A DNA stretch of 64,000 nt. Source: Candidatus Sulfotelmatobacter sp. (GTDB taxonomy: Bacteria; Vulcanimicrobiota; Vulcanimicrobiia; Vulcanimicrobiales; Vulcanimicrobiaceae). The DNA lies in NCBI GenBank assembly GCA_035504415.1, contig DATJRY010000007.1:1-64000 (forward strand), written 5' to 3'. The notes beneath the pieces are model-generated. The model ran no database searches. It saw nothing but the letters and a program-made list of their open reading frames with translations, and was not told the origin of the DNA. Position numbers and translations under genes: made by a program. Below are positions 34,538-43,775 of the stretch, piece by piece (positions within the stretch are counted from its first letter, which is position 1; every line of letters begins with the position of its first letter).

Positions 34538-34720
34538 GGGCGCTGCTCCCCTCGAGAGTAGGCGTCCTCTCGCCGTTCGTTACGTCCCCCTTGACGACCT
34601 CGACGGACCCGCGCTGATCGCAACGCGCAGCACGCCCAGTGGGGTCATCCTCAACACCTACCGGCCTGCCGGCCCTCTTCCAACGACGTGAGGGACCGAA
34701 GAGAGAGATGGGAGTCGTCG

Positions 34721-35170
34721 ATGAGCGTACACGTCGGGCAGAAGAGCTACGAGATGCCTCCGCACGAGGGGTTCACCCTCACGTACTTTCTCACCGTCGC
34801 CGACGTCGAACGATCGGCCCGCTACTACGAAAAGGTCTTCGGCGGCCGCATTCTGAGCCTGGGCGACAGCAAGGGCGCCTCCGGGCACATTCAGATCGCG
34901 AACGCCTGGCTCATCGTCAACGTCGGGGGCGGGCCCACGCCGGACAAGCCGACGGTAACGCTCAGCGTCCCGGCCGCTCCGGACGAGGTCAGCAGCTTCA
35001 TGAATATCCGCGTCGCGGACATTCACGCGTGCTACGAGCTCTGGAAGAGCCGCGGGGCCGAGTTCATCACCGAGCCGATTCCCAAGTACGGCGAGATTCG
35101 CTGCTACATCCGCGATCCCGACGGTTACATCATCGAGGTCGGGCAGAGCACGGACGCGAGCGCTTCTTAA
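34721..35170 (+). CDS. VOC superfamily (glyoxalase/bleomycin-resistance fold) protein
   Basis: 149 residues from ATG 34721 with GGGAG 6 bp upstream. FTLTYFLTVADVERSARYYEKVFGGRIL and YIRDPDGYIIEVGQS are the paired beta-alpha-beta modules of the vicinal-oxygen-chelate fold; the terminal Glu in IIEVGQ is the usual metal ligand. Substrate cannot be told. GC-rich like the host, so it lies outside the island. Confidence 0.8.
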   Translation: MSVHVGQKSYEMPPHEGFTLTYFLTVADVERSARYYEKVFGGRILSLGDSKGASGHIQIANAWLIVNVGGGPTPDKPTVTLSVPAAPDEVSSFMNIRVADIHACYELWKSRGAEFITEPIPKYGEIRCYIRDPDGYIIEVGQSTDASAS

Positions 35171-35220
35171 GCTCGTCTTCCTGTGGGCCGGGCGAACGGG
35201 CTTGCTAGAATCGGGCGGCC

Positions 35221-35503
35221 ATGACTACCGACGATAGCGACGTTCGCCTCGCGCTCAGTCGCCGTGCGCTGCTCGCCGCCGCCGGGGTGACCCTCGCCGC
35301 GACGGCACTCGTCGGCCCTGCGCCCCTGGTCGGCGGTGCGTAACGCCGCGCACGCGTACGGCTTCGCTGCCTTCCGGCTCGCCCCGGGCTCGCGGCCGGG
35401 TGGGCCGACGACCCTCACCGTCACCTACTACGACGTCGTCGGTACGGCGGGCCGGCTGGCACCGTTCGAGAGCTTCACGCTGCGGCGCCCTCGGCGCGAT
35501 TAG
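35221..35503 (+). pseudogene. Internally deleted Tat-exported phosphoesterase remnant
   Basis: ATG 35221 to TAA 35341-35343 encodes a 40-residue piece with a twin-arginine signal, SRRALLAAAGVTLAATALVG. In another frame, 35336-35503 reads VRNAAHAYGFAAFRLAPGSR...LTVTYYDVVGT and ends FESFTLRRPRRD, which resembles the C-terminal tail of Tat-exported metallophosphoesterases. The catalytic middle is missing and the two parts are out of frame. Assignment to the phosphoesterase family is from memory of such tails. Confidence 0.5.
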
Positions 35504-35771
35504 TACCGAAGCCTGCCGCGCTTCGCATTTCCCCCCAATTTCGGCGGATATGGACGAGGGCGGACAAACAGGGCAGGCGTGCGTCGGGTCACATGGAGAA
35601 GGCAGGTTCCCGGCGGCACGACCGTCGAGGCTGTATCCTGCCTTCAGGAAGTCTTGACGATTTGCTAGTCAGATAGGTCCGGCGAACGCGGGAATCGCGG
35701 CGCGGTGCTTCAGCATCGCGCTTACCTTCTGCTCTCGCAAACTTCTCAGTCGCAAGGAGCCAGTCAACGTC

Positions 35772-37034
35772 ATGCGGAGATTCTTTGCCCTGGCCACGAT
35801 CCTCGCGCTGAGCGCGTGCGGAGGCGGTGGCGGCGGCACCAGCGTGCCGAGCAATCCCGGCGGGACCGCGCCGACGCCGACTCCTGTGCCGACGACGGGG
35901 ACGCAGTCGACCTACTCGCGGCCGACGTTCACCATCACGATCCCGTCCACGCCGAGCGCGAACGCGAAGAAGAATCCAGCCTTCGTTTCGTCGGGAGCGC
36001 TGTCGGTCTCGATCGCGCTCACCAGCGACTCCGCCGGAATCGGGGTTGGCTTGCTCGCCCCCAACCCGGCCGTCACCAACGTCAACGGCTCGACCGGCAT
36101 CAATTGCAACACGGGCTGCACCGTCAGTGGACCGCCCTCGCCGCCCGGCACCGACGGCTACACGATCACGCTCTACACCCTGGCGAACGCCGGCGGCACC
36201 GCGCTCGACACGGGCTCGCAGAGCTACGCGATCGCCGAAGGCTCGAGCAACGCCGAGTCGATGATCCTCGAGGGTATTCCGGCCACGTTGTCGTTCACCG
36301 TGCTGCCGACGACCTGGAGCGCAGGGACGGCGAACGGCGGCGGCGCCGGTCTGACGGTTTCCGTTACCGCGGCCGACGCGCTCGGCAACACGATCACCGG
36401 CACCTATGTGAACGCCGTCACGCTGACCGATCCCGATACCAACGGCGACGGGACGCGTGTGGTCGCGGCGAGCTGCCCCGGTACCTACCCGACCGGTAAC
36501 ACGGCGATCAGCGCGACGACCGCGACCTTCACCGGAAGCTCGTCGACGGCAGTGTTCTGTTACGGCGGTTTGGCCGAGAACCCGGTCACCCTAACCGCGA
36601 CGGCGAGCGGTGCAACGAGCGGGACGCGCAGCTTCTCGCCGATCCTGAACCTGCCGGTGTCGGGCACGACGACCGGAGCGTTCGTCGGAACGGATGCGCA
36701 GCTCGAGGCGACGAGCGGAACCGGTTCGACGGGCACGATCGCCTGGACCGAGAGCGGCTGGACGAACGCGCCGTACAACCAGACGCTCGCGGTCGACAGC
36801 GCGGCCGTGACGTGCAGCCCCGGCGGTCCGCTCAGCACCTTCGCCACCGTCTCGCCGGCCTTCTCGAGCAACACGACGGTCTTCACGGTAACCTCGGCCA
36901 GCCCGTACACGCCGGGCAAGTGCACCGTGCCGGTCTACGACGGCGTGACCGGGACGAACGCGTACACGCCGCCGACGTTCTCGGCCTCGTACACATCCTC
37001 GGGCTTCACCGTCGACGCCCACAACCGCCACTGA
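35772..37034 (+). CDS. Predicted lipoprotein, Ig-like repeats (paralogue 1)
   Basis: 420 residues. MRRFFALATILALSAC is a lipoprotein signal with Cys16, followed by a Gly run and a Pro/Thr linker. FTITIPSTPSANAKKNPAFVSSGALSVSIALTSDS begins a domain shared with the genes at 37138 and 32825. Several strand-rich Ig-like segments follow (LTVSVTAADALGNTITGTYVNAVTL, GTIAWTESGWTNAPYNQTL). Role unknown, probably envelope-attached. Confidence 0.75.
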   Translation: MRRFFALATILALSACGGGGGGTSVPSNPGGTAPTPTPVPTTGTQSTYSRPTFTITIPSTPSANAKKNPAFVSSGALSVSIALTSDSAGIGVGLLAPNPAVTNVNGSTGINCNTGCTVSGPPSPPGTDGYTITLYTLANAGGTALDTGSQSYAIAEGSSNAESMILEGIPATLSFTVLPTTWSAGTANGGGAGLTVSVTAADALGNTITGTYVNAVTLTDPDTNGDGTRVVAASCPGTYPTGNTAISATTATFTGSSSTAVFCYGGLAENPVTLTATASGATSGTRSFSPILNLPVSGTTTGAFVGTDAQLEATSGTGSTGTIAWTESGWTNAPYNQTLAVDSAAVTCSPGGPLSTFATVSPAFSSNTTVFTVTSASPYTPGKCTVPVYDGVTGTNAYTPPTFSASYTSSGFTVDAHNRH

Positions 37035-37043
37035 CGGTTCGCG

Positions 37044-37077
37044 CGCAATACCGTCGCGATCGGGCGACGGTATTGCG
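37044..37077 (+). terminator. Perfect 14-bp hairpin between lipoprotein genes
   Basis: CGCAATACCGTCGC (37044-37057) pairs with GCGACGGTATTGCG (37064-37077) across GATCGG, 10 bp after the first lipoprotein stop. No T-tract follows, but the length suggests a transcript end or RNA stabiliser. Confidence 0.6.
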
Positions 37078-37137
37078 ACGGTCGTCACGGTATGGTAGTG
37101 CCGAACTCTCCCCGGAATCCCAAGGAGCTCACCCACG

Positions 37138-38478
37138 ATGCGGAAGTACCTGGCGCTGGCAACGGTCCTCGCGCTGACAGCCTGCGGTGGCGGCGGCGGC
37201 GGAAATACGCCGGTTCCCGGTGGCGGCGGCGGTGGACAGCCGACGATCGCGCCGTCGACGGCGCCGTCGTCGACGCCAACCGCGGCGCCCTCGTCGAAGT
37301 ACGCGACGCCGACCTTCTACATCACGATTCCCAAACGCGCAGCGGCCAAGAAGAACGGGAAGACCCCGCTGGACATCTCGTCCTCGGTAGAGTCGATCAA
37401 GATCACGCTGAACACCGTGAACGGGAACCCGCCTGGGAGCATCACGGGCAATCCGGCAGTGGCGAACAAGAATAGCTCGAACTGCGGCAGCGGTTGCACG
37501 CTCACCGGTCCGCCTTCGCCGTTCGGCAGTGATTCGTTCACCTTGACGACGTACGACCAGCAGAACGGTGTCGGCAACCAGCTCGACATCGCGACCCAGA
37601 CCTTCACGATCGTGCAAGGAACGAACAACGCCGAAACGGTGACCCTGCAAGGGATTCCCGTGACGATCACGGTCACCGGGGTCCCGGCACCGGGTGTGGA
37701 CGCGAGCACGTCGACGGCCGTGGGCGGCCCGAGCAGCGGCGGCATCGCGGTCTCGGAACTCGACGCAGACGGCAACGCGATCACCGGCACCTACATGGAA
37801 CCGGTGACGTTGGCCGATCCCGATGCGACGCAGTACGGCTCCTACCTCACCACCGGGACCTGTCCGGCAACGAAAACGGGGTATTCGTCGCCCACAGCCG
37901 CCGCCACGTCGCTGACGTTCACCTCCGATAGCAGTGCCGGAAACTTCTGCTACGGCGGCATCGGCGAGAATCCCCAGACGCTCACCGGCAGCGCGACCGG
38001 AGCGTATACCGTGACCAGCGGTACGGCGAGCTTCCAACCCGTCCTCGCGGTGCCGGTGGAGCTGTCCGGCTCGGCAACGCCGACCGGCGTCGCCACCGAC
38101 GGCGGCGGCATCGCGCTCTTCGCCACGACCGGGCTCGGAAGCACCGGCAGCATCACGTACACGGAGGCGGGCTGGACCGACGCTCCCTACGGACAGGCGC
38201 TCGACGCGTTCGCCAACCTGGCGTGCGCGCCCCCCGGCGGCAGCTTCTCGAACTACGCCACCGTCGCCGGCGCCGCGAACGGCACCAGCGGTACCGTCTT
38301 CACGGTCACCGCGGTCGGGTCGCCGACCGCCGGCGCCTGCCCGCTGACGATCAGCGACGCGCTCCTGAGCAACACGACCGACAGCAACGGTCTGGGCGAC
38401 GGTGTGCCGCTCGTCGAGCTCGACACCTCGTACACGAGCTCGTCGTTCAGCGTGAACGGCAAGACCCGCAAGCACTGA
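37138..38478 (+). CDS. Predicted lipoprotein, Ig-like repeats (paralogue 2)
   Basis: 446 residues. MRKYLALATVLALTAC with Cys16, then Gly run and Pro/Ser/Thr linker, then FYITIPKRAAAKKNGKTPLDI. It matches the preceding gene throughout (GPPSPFGSDSFTLTTYD versus GPPSPPGTDGYTITLYT; GSTGSITYTEAGWTDAPYGQ versus GSTGTIAWTESGWTNAPYNQ), so the two are tandem duplicates. AAGGAG precedes the ATG by about 9 bp. Confidence 0.78.
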   Translation: MRKYLALATVLALTACGGGGGGNTPVPGGGGGGQPTIAPSTAPSSTPTAAPSSKYATPTFYITIPKRAAAKKNGKTPLDISSSVESIKITLNTVNGNPPGSITGNPAVANKNSSNCGSGCTLTGPPSPFGSDSFTLTTYDQQNGVGNQLDIATQTFTIVQGTNNAETVTLQGIPVTITVTGVPAPGVDASTSTAVGGPSSGGIAVSELDADGNAITGTYMEPVTLADPDATQYGSYLTTGTCPATKTGYSSPTAAATSLTFTSDSSAGNFCYGGIGENPQTLTGSATGAYTVTSGTASFQPVLAVPVELSGSATPTGVATDGGGIALFATTGLGSTGSITYTEAGWTDAPYGQALDAFANLACAPPGGSFSNYATVAGAANGTSGTVFTVTAVGSPTAGACPLTISDALLSNTTDSNGLGDGVPLVELDTSYTSSSFSVNGKTRKH

Positions 38479-38506
38479 GCCCGGCTCTGCCGCGCTGCGG
38501 ATGAAC

Positions 38507-38537
38507 GAACGCCGCCCCGGTTTCCGGGGCGACGTTC
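38507..38537 (+). terminator. Terminator hairpin behind the lipoprotein pair
   Basis: CGCCCCGG (38513-38520), loop TTT, CCGGGGCG (38524-38531), extended by GAACG/CGTTC with one mismatch, followed by TTCGTTCC. It lies between convergent genes. Confidence 0.6.
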
Positions 38538-38566
38538 TTCGTTCCGGGGGCTGCGGCGTGTGCGGA

Positions 38567-39262
38567 TCAGGCCGCGGGCGCTTGCGTCCAGGACGCGGCC
38601 GTCGTCGATGCGCGCCAGGTGGCCATCGCGGTGAGCGCGAGGAGCAGCGTCGCGGTGCCGAGCGCGGCGACGGCGCTCACCCGCAGCACCAGCAGCGCGC
38701 CGACGAACGCACCCAGGCACATCGAGACGATCCCGGTTATCCGCCGCCAGGGTGAGGGACCATGGCCGCCGGCGAGTGGCGAGTCGGCCACCAGCCCGGT
38801 GAACGACATCGTGACGACGGTGGTGGTTAGGTCGGGGACGCCGATGCGGCGCGCGGTGGCGTTCTGCACGCCCATCGCGAGCGCCATGATCACGGTGACC
38901 AGGTAGCGCACCGCGTCCAACGCGGGATCGAGCGCGGCGACGCACGTCGCGAGCGCGACCAGCCCGCATTGCACGGACGTCGCCGCGAAGAGAAGCCGCC
39001 CGCGATGCGCGCCGTGCCGCACGATCAGTCGTCCGGCGACGACCGCGCCGAGCGCGAAGCACAGCATCGCCAGGATCGAGCCGATCGCGGAGATCCCGGG
39101 CGCGCCGGCGGCCGCGAAGCCGAGGAAGACGACGTTGCCGGTCATGTTGGCGACGAAGACGTGACCGAGCCGTAAGAAGCTGACCGCGTCGACGATCCCG
39201 CTGACGACGGTGAGCGCAACCAGGAACGCCGGCAGCGGCCCGTGACGCGCGTCGTTGAACAT
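38567..39262 (-). CDS. YoaK family membrane protein (DUF1275)
   Basis: 231 residues, about six membrane helices. ALTVVSGIVDAVSFLRLGHVFVANMTGNVVFLGFAAAG is the family signature. AAGGAGG lies 5 bp before ATG 39262 (GTG 39265 is too close to it). Function of the family is unsettled. Last gene of a minus-strand run beginning with dctP at 42872. Confidence 0.85.
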   Translation of the reverse strand: MFNDARHGPLPAFLVALTVVSGIVDAVSFLRLGHVFVANMTGNVVFLGFAAAGAPGISAIGSILAMLCFALGAVVAGRLIVRHGAHRGRLLFAATSVQCGLVALATCVAALDPALDAVRYLVTVIMALAMGVQNATARRIGVPDLTTTVVTMSFTGLVADSPLAGGHGPSPWRRITGIVSMCLGAFVGALLVLRVSAVAALGTATLLLALTAMATWRASTTAASWTQAPAA

Positions 39263-39289
39263 CACGTCCTCCTTCGTGGGCTAGGCGTT

Positions 39290-40768
39290 TCAGCGGCCCG
39301 GCGGCGGTGCCTGCCGCCGGCCGGAACGCGCCCGCGCGAGCAACATCGTGCGCACCGCGACGACCACGCGTTCCGCTGCCGGACGGCGGTAGGCGAACGC
39401 CGGATCCGGATCGGCTTCGGGCACGACCATCGTCGCGTTGGCTTCGAAGATCAGCGCGCGGCCCTCGCCGTCGATGCCGAAGTCGATCCCGCCGTAGTCG
39501 AGCCCGAGCTCCGAGCGGACGCGCTCGAGCGCCGCCATGACGCGTGGCCCGAGTACGCCCGGCATGTCGGCCAGGAACGCGGCTTCCTGCGCGCGATGGG
39601 CGGGCACGTCGGCCATCTCGGCACTGAAGTAGTGCAGGTTCCACTGCCGGCCCAGTGCGAGGTGCAGCGGGTGGAGCACCCCGTCGGCGATCATCACGCG
39701 GTACTTGCGCACGAGCCCGTCGGCAGCGCGCGCATCGAGAAACGAGAGCGCCAGCAGCCCGTCTCCCGGTAGCGTATCCAACAGGGTCGGGAGCTCGCCG
39801 AGGGCGTCGACCCGCACGAAGTGCCGGCCGCCGTGAAAGCCCGGCGCGCGTAAGAGAAACGGCACCTCCAAACCGTGCGCGCGCAGCGTCGCCGCCACCG
39901 TCGGCGCCGCGAGCTGTGCGCGCGTCAACGGCACGATTCTCGGGGTGCGCACGTCCGGGATGCCGCCCAAGCGGCGTGCGACGGCGGTGCGCGTCGTCGC
40001 GAGCACGGCCTGCGGCGGGTTGACGATCGGCGCGCTCGTCGCGCGCAACAACAGCCCGGCGGCGTCGAGCTGGCGCGCGCAGACGTCCGCTTCACCGATC
40101 ACGTTGAAGACGACGTCGTGCGGCGGCAACGCGACGGCCGGATCGTAGTGTTCGACCACCACAACCGAGGTCGCGAAGAGCCGGTCGTCGAGCAAGCGCG
40201 TCGTGACGATGTTCCCGTCGGCGGCTGTGCCCAGCAGCAACAGCCGCGTCGGCGCGCCTGCTCCCCGGTACCGCAGCTCCGTCAGCGGCCGGTGGGCCAG
40301 GCCGAGCGCACGGTGCCGGCGCGCCGCAGCGTCCTCGCCGAGCCGTTCGAGCACCGTGGCCAAGCCGTGGTGCGCGAGCGCGAGGCGCGGCTCCGCACGC
40401 AGCGCCGCCTCGTAATGCGCGCGTGCCGACGCCAGCTCGCCGCGCCGCGCCAGCGTGAAGGCGAGGTTGGCGTGTGAGCTCGCGTCGTCCGGGTGGCACG
40501 CCGCGGCGTGCGCGAACACCGACTCGGCGGCCTCGCGATCGCCGCTGCCGAGCAGCAGCACGCCGAACGCGTTCATCGCGCGGACGTGCGCGGGCTCGAG
40601 CGCCAAGACCTCGCCATACGCGCGCAGGGCGTCGTCTTCGCGCCCGAGCGCCTCGATGCAGCGCGCCCGGTCGAAGCGCAGCGTGACGTCGTTCGGTGCG
40701 CTCGCCAGGCGGATCTCGATCGCGTTGAGCGCCAGCATCAGCGCGATCCGTTCGTCGGCGCCCGACAT
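39290..40768 (-). CDS. TPR plus ATP-grasp ligase-like protein
   Basis: 492 residues. About 20-165 are TPR-type repeats (FDRARCIEALGREDDALRAYGEVLALEP, HANLAFTLARRGELASARAHYEAALRAEP). The rest is a RimK-like ATP-grasp domain: FNVIGEADVC, a substrate/ATP region PRIVPLTRAQLAA, and LGLDYGGIDFGIDGEGRALIFEANATMVVPEADPD with the Mg-binding Asp and Glu/Asn. It may ligate an amino acid or peptide to an unknown acceptor. GAGGA 7 bp before ATG. Two bp separate it from the glycosidase-like gene. Confidence 0.75.
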   Translation of the reverse strand: MSGADERIALMLALNAIEIRLASAPNDVTLRFDRARCIEALGREDDALRAYGEVLALEPAHVRAMNAFGVLLLGSGDREAAESVFAHAAACHPDDASSHANLAFTLARRGELASARAHYEAALRAEPRLALAHHGLATVLERLGEDAAARRHRALGLAHRPLTELRYRGAGAPTRLLLLGTAADGNIVTTRLLDDRLFATSVVVVEHYDPAVALPPHDVVFNVIGEADVCARQLDAAGLLLRATSAPIVNPPQAVLATTRTAVARRLGGIPDVRTPRIVPLTRAQLAAPTVAATLRAHGLEVPFLLRAPGFHGGRHFVRVDALGELPTLLDTLPGDGLLALSFLDARAADGLVRKYRVMIADGVLHPLHLALGRQWNLHYFSAEMADVPAHRAQEAAFLADMPGVLGPRVMAALERVRSELGLDYGGIDFGIDGEGRALIFEANATMVVPEADPDPAFAYRRPAAERVVVAVRTMLLARARSGRRQAPPPGR

Positions 40769-40770
40769 CG

Positions 40771-41922
40771 TCAGTCCTCGCCGCGTCGCTCGTGCACGAA
40801 GCCGAGGTACGCTTCGTAGAGCGTCGTCATGCTGGTCGGCAGCGTGCGATAGTAGTAGGTGCTCGAGATCATCGGCATGTCGTGCGCCGCGAGCACCGGC
40901 CGGCGTTCGCGCGCGAACGCGGCCAGCGCCTGCGCGACCGGCTTCTCGGTACCGTCGGCGCGCACGATCCCGCTCGTCGCACCGGCGCGGTCGCACCACT
41001 CCCACCACAGCGCGCCCAACCGGCCGTCGGCGTGCAGCCGCTCGAGTACCTGCGTGCACCAGATCGCCTGCACGTTGTCGGTGAGGCCGGCCGCGCTCAG
41101 GCCGGTCACGAAGACCGGCTGGTTCGCGAAGCCCGCCGTCAGCATGGCCAGGAACGGCACCGCTTCGGGGTCGAGGCTGCCGCGCGCCGCCGGCACGTCG
41201 GCGCCCGAGCCCTGCATCGAGGCGAACGCGAACGGCGCGCACAACGAGTCGAAGCGCACGCGCCGGTCAGCGGTCAAATCGCCGGCGAAGGTCCCGGCGG
41301 TCGCGCCGATCGACGAGCTGTCGCGCAGCGTCTCGCTCAGGCGGCGGCTCCACGCCGCCACGTCGCGCTCGGAGACCGGGACGCTGCCGTGGCCGCCGGT
41401 CGAGATCGAGCCGCGCCGCGGTGCGGAGACGTCGGTGAATCGGTGACCGATGTCCCAGGCGCGCACGGCCGGGTGGGCGCGCACCCGCTCGCCGGCGAGC
41501 CGCGCGAAGCGCAGCTGCTCGTCGAGCAGCGTGCCGGTGTAGAGGTCGCGGCCGCGCGCCCACGGCGGGAGCAGCAACGCGCCGTCCATCGCGCCGCAGA
41601 AGAGCGTCGGAATGGTGCGCAGCCCGGCCTCGCCGGCCAGGTCGACGAAGGTCGCGAATCGCGCCAGCATCGTCGCGTCCGGCGCACCCGGCTGCGGTTG
41701 GAAGTCGTCCCACCGCACGAAGAAGCGCAGCGTGTTCAAGCCGAGCGCCGCGACGTGCGCCAGCTCGTCACGCAGCGCGGCGGCGTCGAACTCGCGCCAC
41801 AGCGCGAGCCCGGTGCCGCGCGGCCAGTAGTCGACGCCGACCGCGAAGCGCGGCGCTACGTCAGCTTGCCGGTCGTCTTTTCGAGCTCGTCCCAGCCCTT
41901 GGGGTCGTTCTGATCGCGCCAC
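40771..41922 (-). CDS. GH5-like TIM-barrel glycosidase homologue with altered catalytic motifs
   Basis: About 383 residues if GTG 41922 is used; family similarity begins at FAVGVDYWPRGTGLALWREFD (near 41855), and no standard start lies closer, so the start is uncertain. LGLNTLRFFVRWDDFQPQPG, FCGAMDGALLLPPWARGRDLY and ALWWEWCDRAG fit a cellulase-type barrel. Where the acid/base Asn-Glu is expected the sequence has AWDIGHRFTDV, and where the nucleophile Glu is expected it has VFVTGLSAAG. It may be a non-catalytic sugar binder. It follows dctP with an overlap. Confidence 0.6.
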   Translation of the reverse strand: MARSERPQGLGRARKDDRQADVAPRFAVGVDYWPRGTGLALWREFDAAALRDELAHVAALGLNTLRFFVRWDDFQPQPGAPDATMLARFATFVDLAGEAGLRTIPTLFCGAMDGALLLPPWARGRDLYTGTLLDEQLRFARLAGERVRAHPAVRAWDIGHRFTDVSAPRRGSISTGGHGSVPVSERDVAAWSRRLSETLRDSSSIGATAGTFAGDLTADRRVRFDSLCAPFAFASMQGSGADVPAARGSLDPEAVPFLAMLTAGFANQPVFVTGLSAAGLTDNVQAIWCTQVLERLHADGRLGALWWEWCDRAGATSGIVRADGTEKPVAQALAAFARERRPVLAAHDMPMISSTYYYRTLPTSMTTLYEAYLGFVHERRGED

Positions 41923-42872
41923 TGCTTGTAGAGTCCGGCCGCGCGGATCGTCTGCGCGAACGGCTCGGGATTGGGGCGGTTGAAGGCCATCCCGTCCTTG
42001 GCCAGCTCGGCTTGCAGGCTGACCTCTTGCGCGGCCATCATCTTCGACGCGCTCTGCGCGGCGGCGTCGAGCTCGCGGTCGAGCAGGTCTTGGACGTTCT
42101 TGGGCAGCCGCTGCCACGTGTCGGCGTTGGCGAAGAGCAGATAGGCCAAGCCGATGTGGTTGGTCATCGAGCAGTACTTCACTTGTTCGTAGAACTTGAA
42201 GTTGCGGACCGTCGGCAGCGGGACCTCGATTCCGTCGACCAAATGCGTCTGCAGCGAGGTGTAGACCTCGGAGAGGTTGATCGGCGTCGGCGTCGCGCCC
42301 AGCGCGCGGAAGGTGGCGACGTCGATCGGGCCGGCCGGGACGCGGAACTTGATCCCCGTCATGTCGGCCGGTTTGTCGATCGGGCGCACGCGGTTCTGCA
42401 TCTCGAAGAAGCCGCCGTAGAACGCGGTGGAGAACTTGCGGATGCCGACCTTCGCGCCGGCGGCGCCGATGTACGCGCCCAGCGGACCGTCGCACGCGCT
42501 GCGATACTGCTCCGCCGAACGAAACGCGAACGGAATGCTCAGCAGCGTCGCCGAGGGGATCACCGAGCCGAGGATGTTGTTGCCGATCTGCAGCAGCGCG
42601 ATCGCTCCGCTGCGCAGCTGCGTGATCATGCCGGTGTCGGTGCCGAGCACGCTGTTGCCCTGCAGGTTGATGGCGACCTGACCGCCGGACTGATCCTGGA
42701 TGCGCTTGATAGCCTCGGCCGTCGCGACGTTCATCGGGTGCGTCGGCGTCTGGTCGTTGCCGATCGTGAGGGTGAACTGCGCGGCCTCGCCGGGCCAGCG
42801 CAGGATCCCGATCGAGGCGAACGCGCCGGCCGCGGCGCCGCCGGCGAGGATACGTGCGCGAGAGAGCTTCAC
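41856..42872 (-). CDS. TRAP transporter DctP-type solute-binding protein
   Basis: 338 residues, GTG start, exported by a signal sequence with an SRARILAGGAAAGAFASIGI core. Typical DctP features: TLTIGNDQTPTHPMNVATAEAIKRIQDQSGGQVAINLQGN, GIKFRVPAGPIDVATFRALGATPTPINLSEVYTSLQTHLVDGIE with the ligand-binding Arg, and GLAYLLFANADTWQRLP. No DctQ/DctM membrane partners adjoin, so it is an orphan binding protein, perhaps feeding the neighbouring TPR/glycosidase-like proteins. Confidence 0.85.
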   Translation of the reverse strand: MKLSRARILAGGAAAGAFASIGILRWPGEAAQFTLTIGNDQTPTHPMNVATAEAIKRIQDQSGGQVAINLQGNSVLGTDTGMITQLRSGAIALLQIGNNILGSVIPSATLLSIPFAFRSAEQYRSACDGPLGAYIGAAGAKVGIRKFSTAFYGGFFEMQNRVRPIDKPADMTGIKFRVPAGPIDVATFRALGATPTPINLSEVYTSLQTHLVDGIEVPLPTVRNFKFYEQVKYCSMTNHIGLAYLLFANADTWQRLPKNVQDLLDRELDAAAQSASKMMAAQEVSLQAELAKDGMAFNRPNPEPFAQTIRAAGLYKQWRDQNDPKGWDELEKTTGKLT

Positions 42873-42965
42873 CGCGCGGCCTTGGCCCGCCGTACGAGGC
42901 GGTCCTCCTGGGGAGCACGAAGCCGCTGCGTCGATGGGCTCCCCTAGTCGCGCGCGGGACGCCGC

Positions 42966-43775
42966 GTGATCGTGTCGCGTGAACGTCCAACCGACGCGCG
43001 CCGGCTCGACGCCGTCGTCGCCGCCGAGACCGGATTGACCCGCTCGCAAGCCCGCGGGCTGATCCTGGCCGGCCGCGTCCGCGTCGACGAAGCGCCCGCC
43101 ACGAAGCCGGGTGCCAACGTACGTCCCGGCGCGCAGGTCGCCGTCGAAGCGGCGCCGCGTTTCGTCAGCCGCGGCGGCGACAAGCTCGAAGGCGCCTTGA
43201 CGGCGTTCGACCTCGACCCGAGCGGCCTGGAAGCGCTCGACGTCGGCGCGTCGACCGGCGGCTTCACCGACGTGCTCTTGCAGCGCGGGGCGCGCCACGT
43301 GACCGCGCTCGACGTCGGTTACGGTCAGCTGGCCTGGTCGCTGCGCACCGACCCGCGCGTCACCGTCGTCGAACGGACCAACTTTCGCACCCTGGCCGAC
43401 GACGCGTTTCCGGGCGGCTTCGACCTGATCGTGATCGACGCGTCCTTCATCTCGCTGCGCACGATCGTCGCGCGTGCCGTCGCGTACCTGCGCGCCGGCG
43501 GCGCGATCGTCGCGTTGGTGAAGCCGCAGTTCGAGGCCGGCCGGGCGCGGCTCGGCGGCGGCGGGGTCGTGCGCGACCCGGCCGTCCACGCGGCCGTGCT
43601 GCGCGAAGTGCGCGACGCGATCCAGGCGTTGGGCCTGCACGTGGTCGCCGCGATCCGCTCGCCGCTGCGCGGACCGTCCGGCAACGTCGAGTTCTTCTAC
43701 GAGCTGCGTCGCGACGGAACCGACGTCGACGACGCGCGCCTGGACGCGCTCGTGGCCGAGGCACACGCACCGTGA
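42966..43775 (+). CDS. tlyA: TlyA-type rRNA 2'-O-methyltransferase
   Basis: 269 residues. An S4 domain (RRLDAVVAAETGLTRSQARGLILAGRVRVDE) joins an FtsJ-like methyltransferase with LDVGASTGGFTDVLLQRGARHVTALDVGYGQL, DLIVIDASFISLRTI and ALVKPQFEAGR. GTG 42966 (alternative 42972). It heads the common tlyA-nadK-recN order, joined to nadK by GTGA. Confidence 0.93.
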   Translation: MIVSRERPTDARRLDAVVAAETGLTRSQARGLILAGRVRVDEAPATKPGANVRPGAQVAVEAAPRFVSRGGDKLEGALTAFDLDPSGLEALDVGASTGGFTDVLLQRGARHVTALDVGYGQLAWSLRTDPRVTVVERTNFRTLADDAFPGGFDLIVIDASFISLRTIVARAVAYLRAGGAIVALVKPQFEAGRARLGGGGVVRDPAVHAAVLREVRDAIQALGLHVVAAIRSPLRGPSGNVEFFYELRRDGTDVDDARLDALVAEAHAP

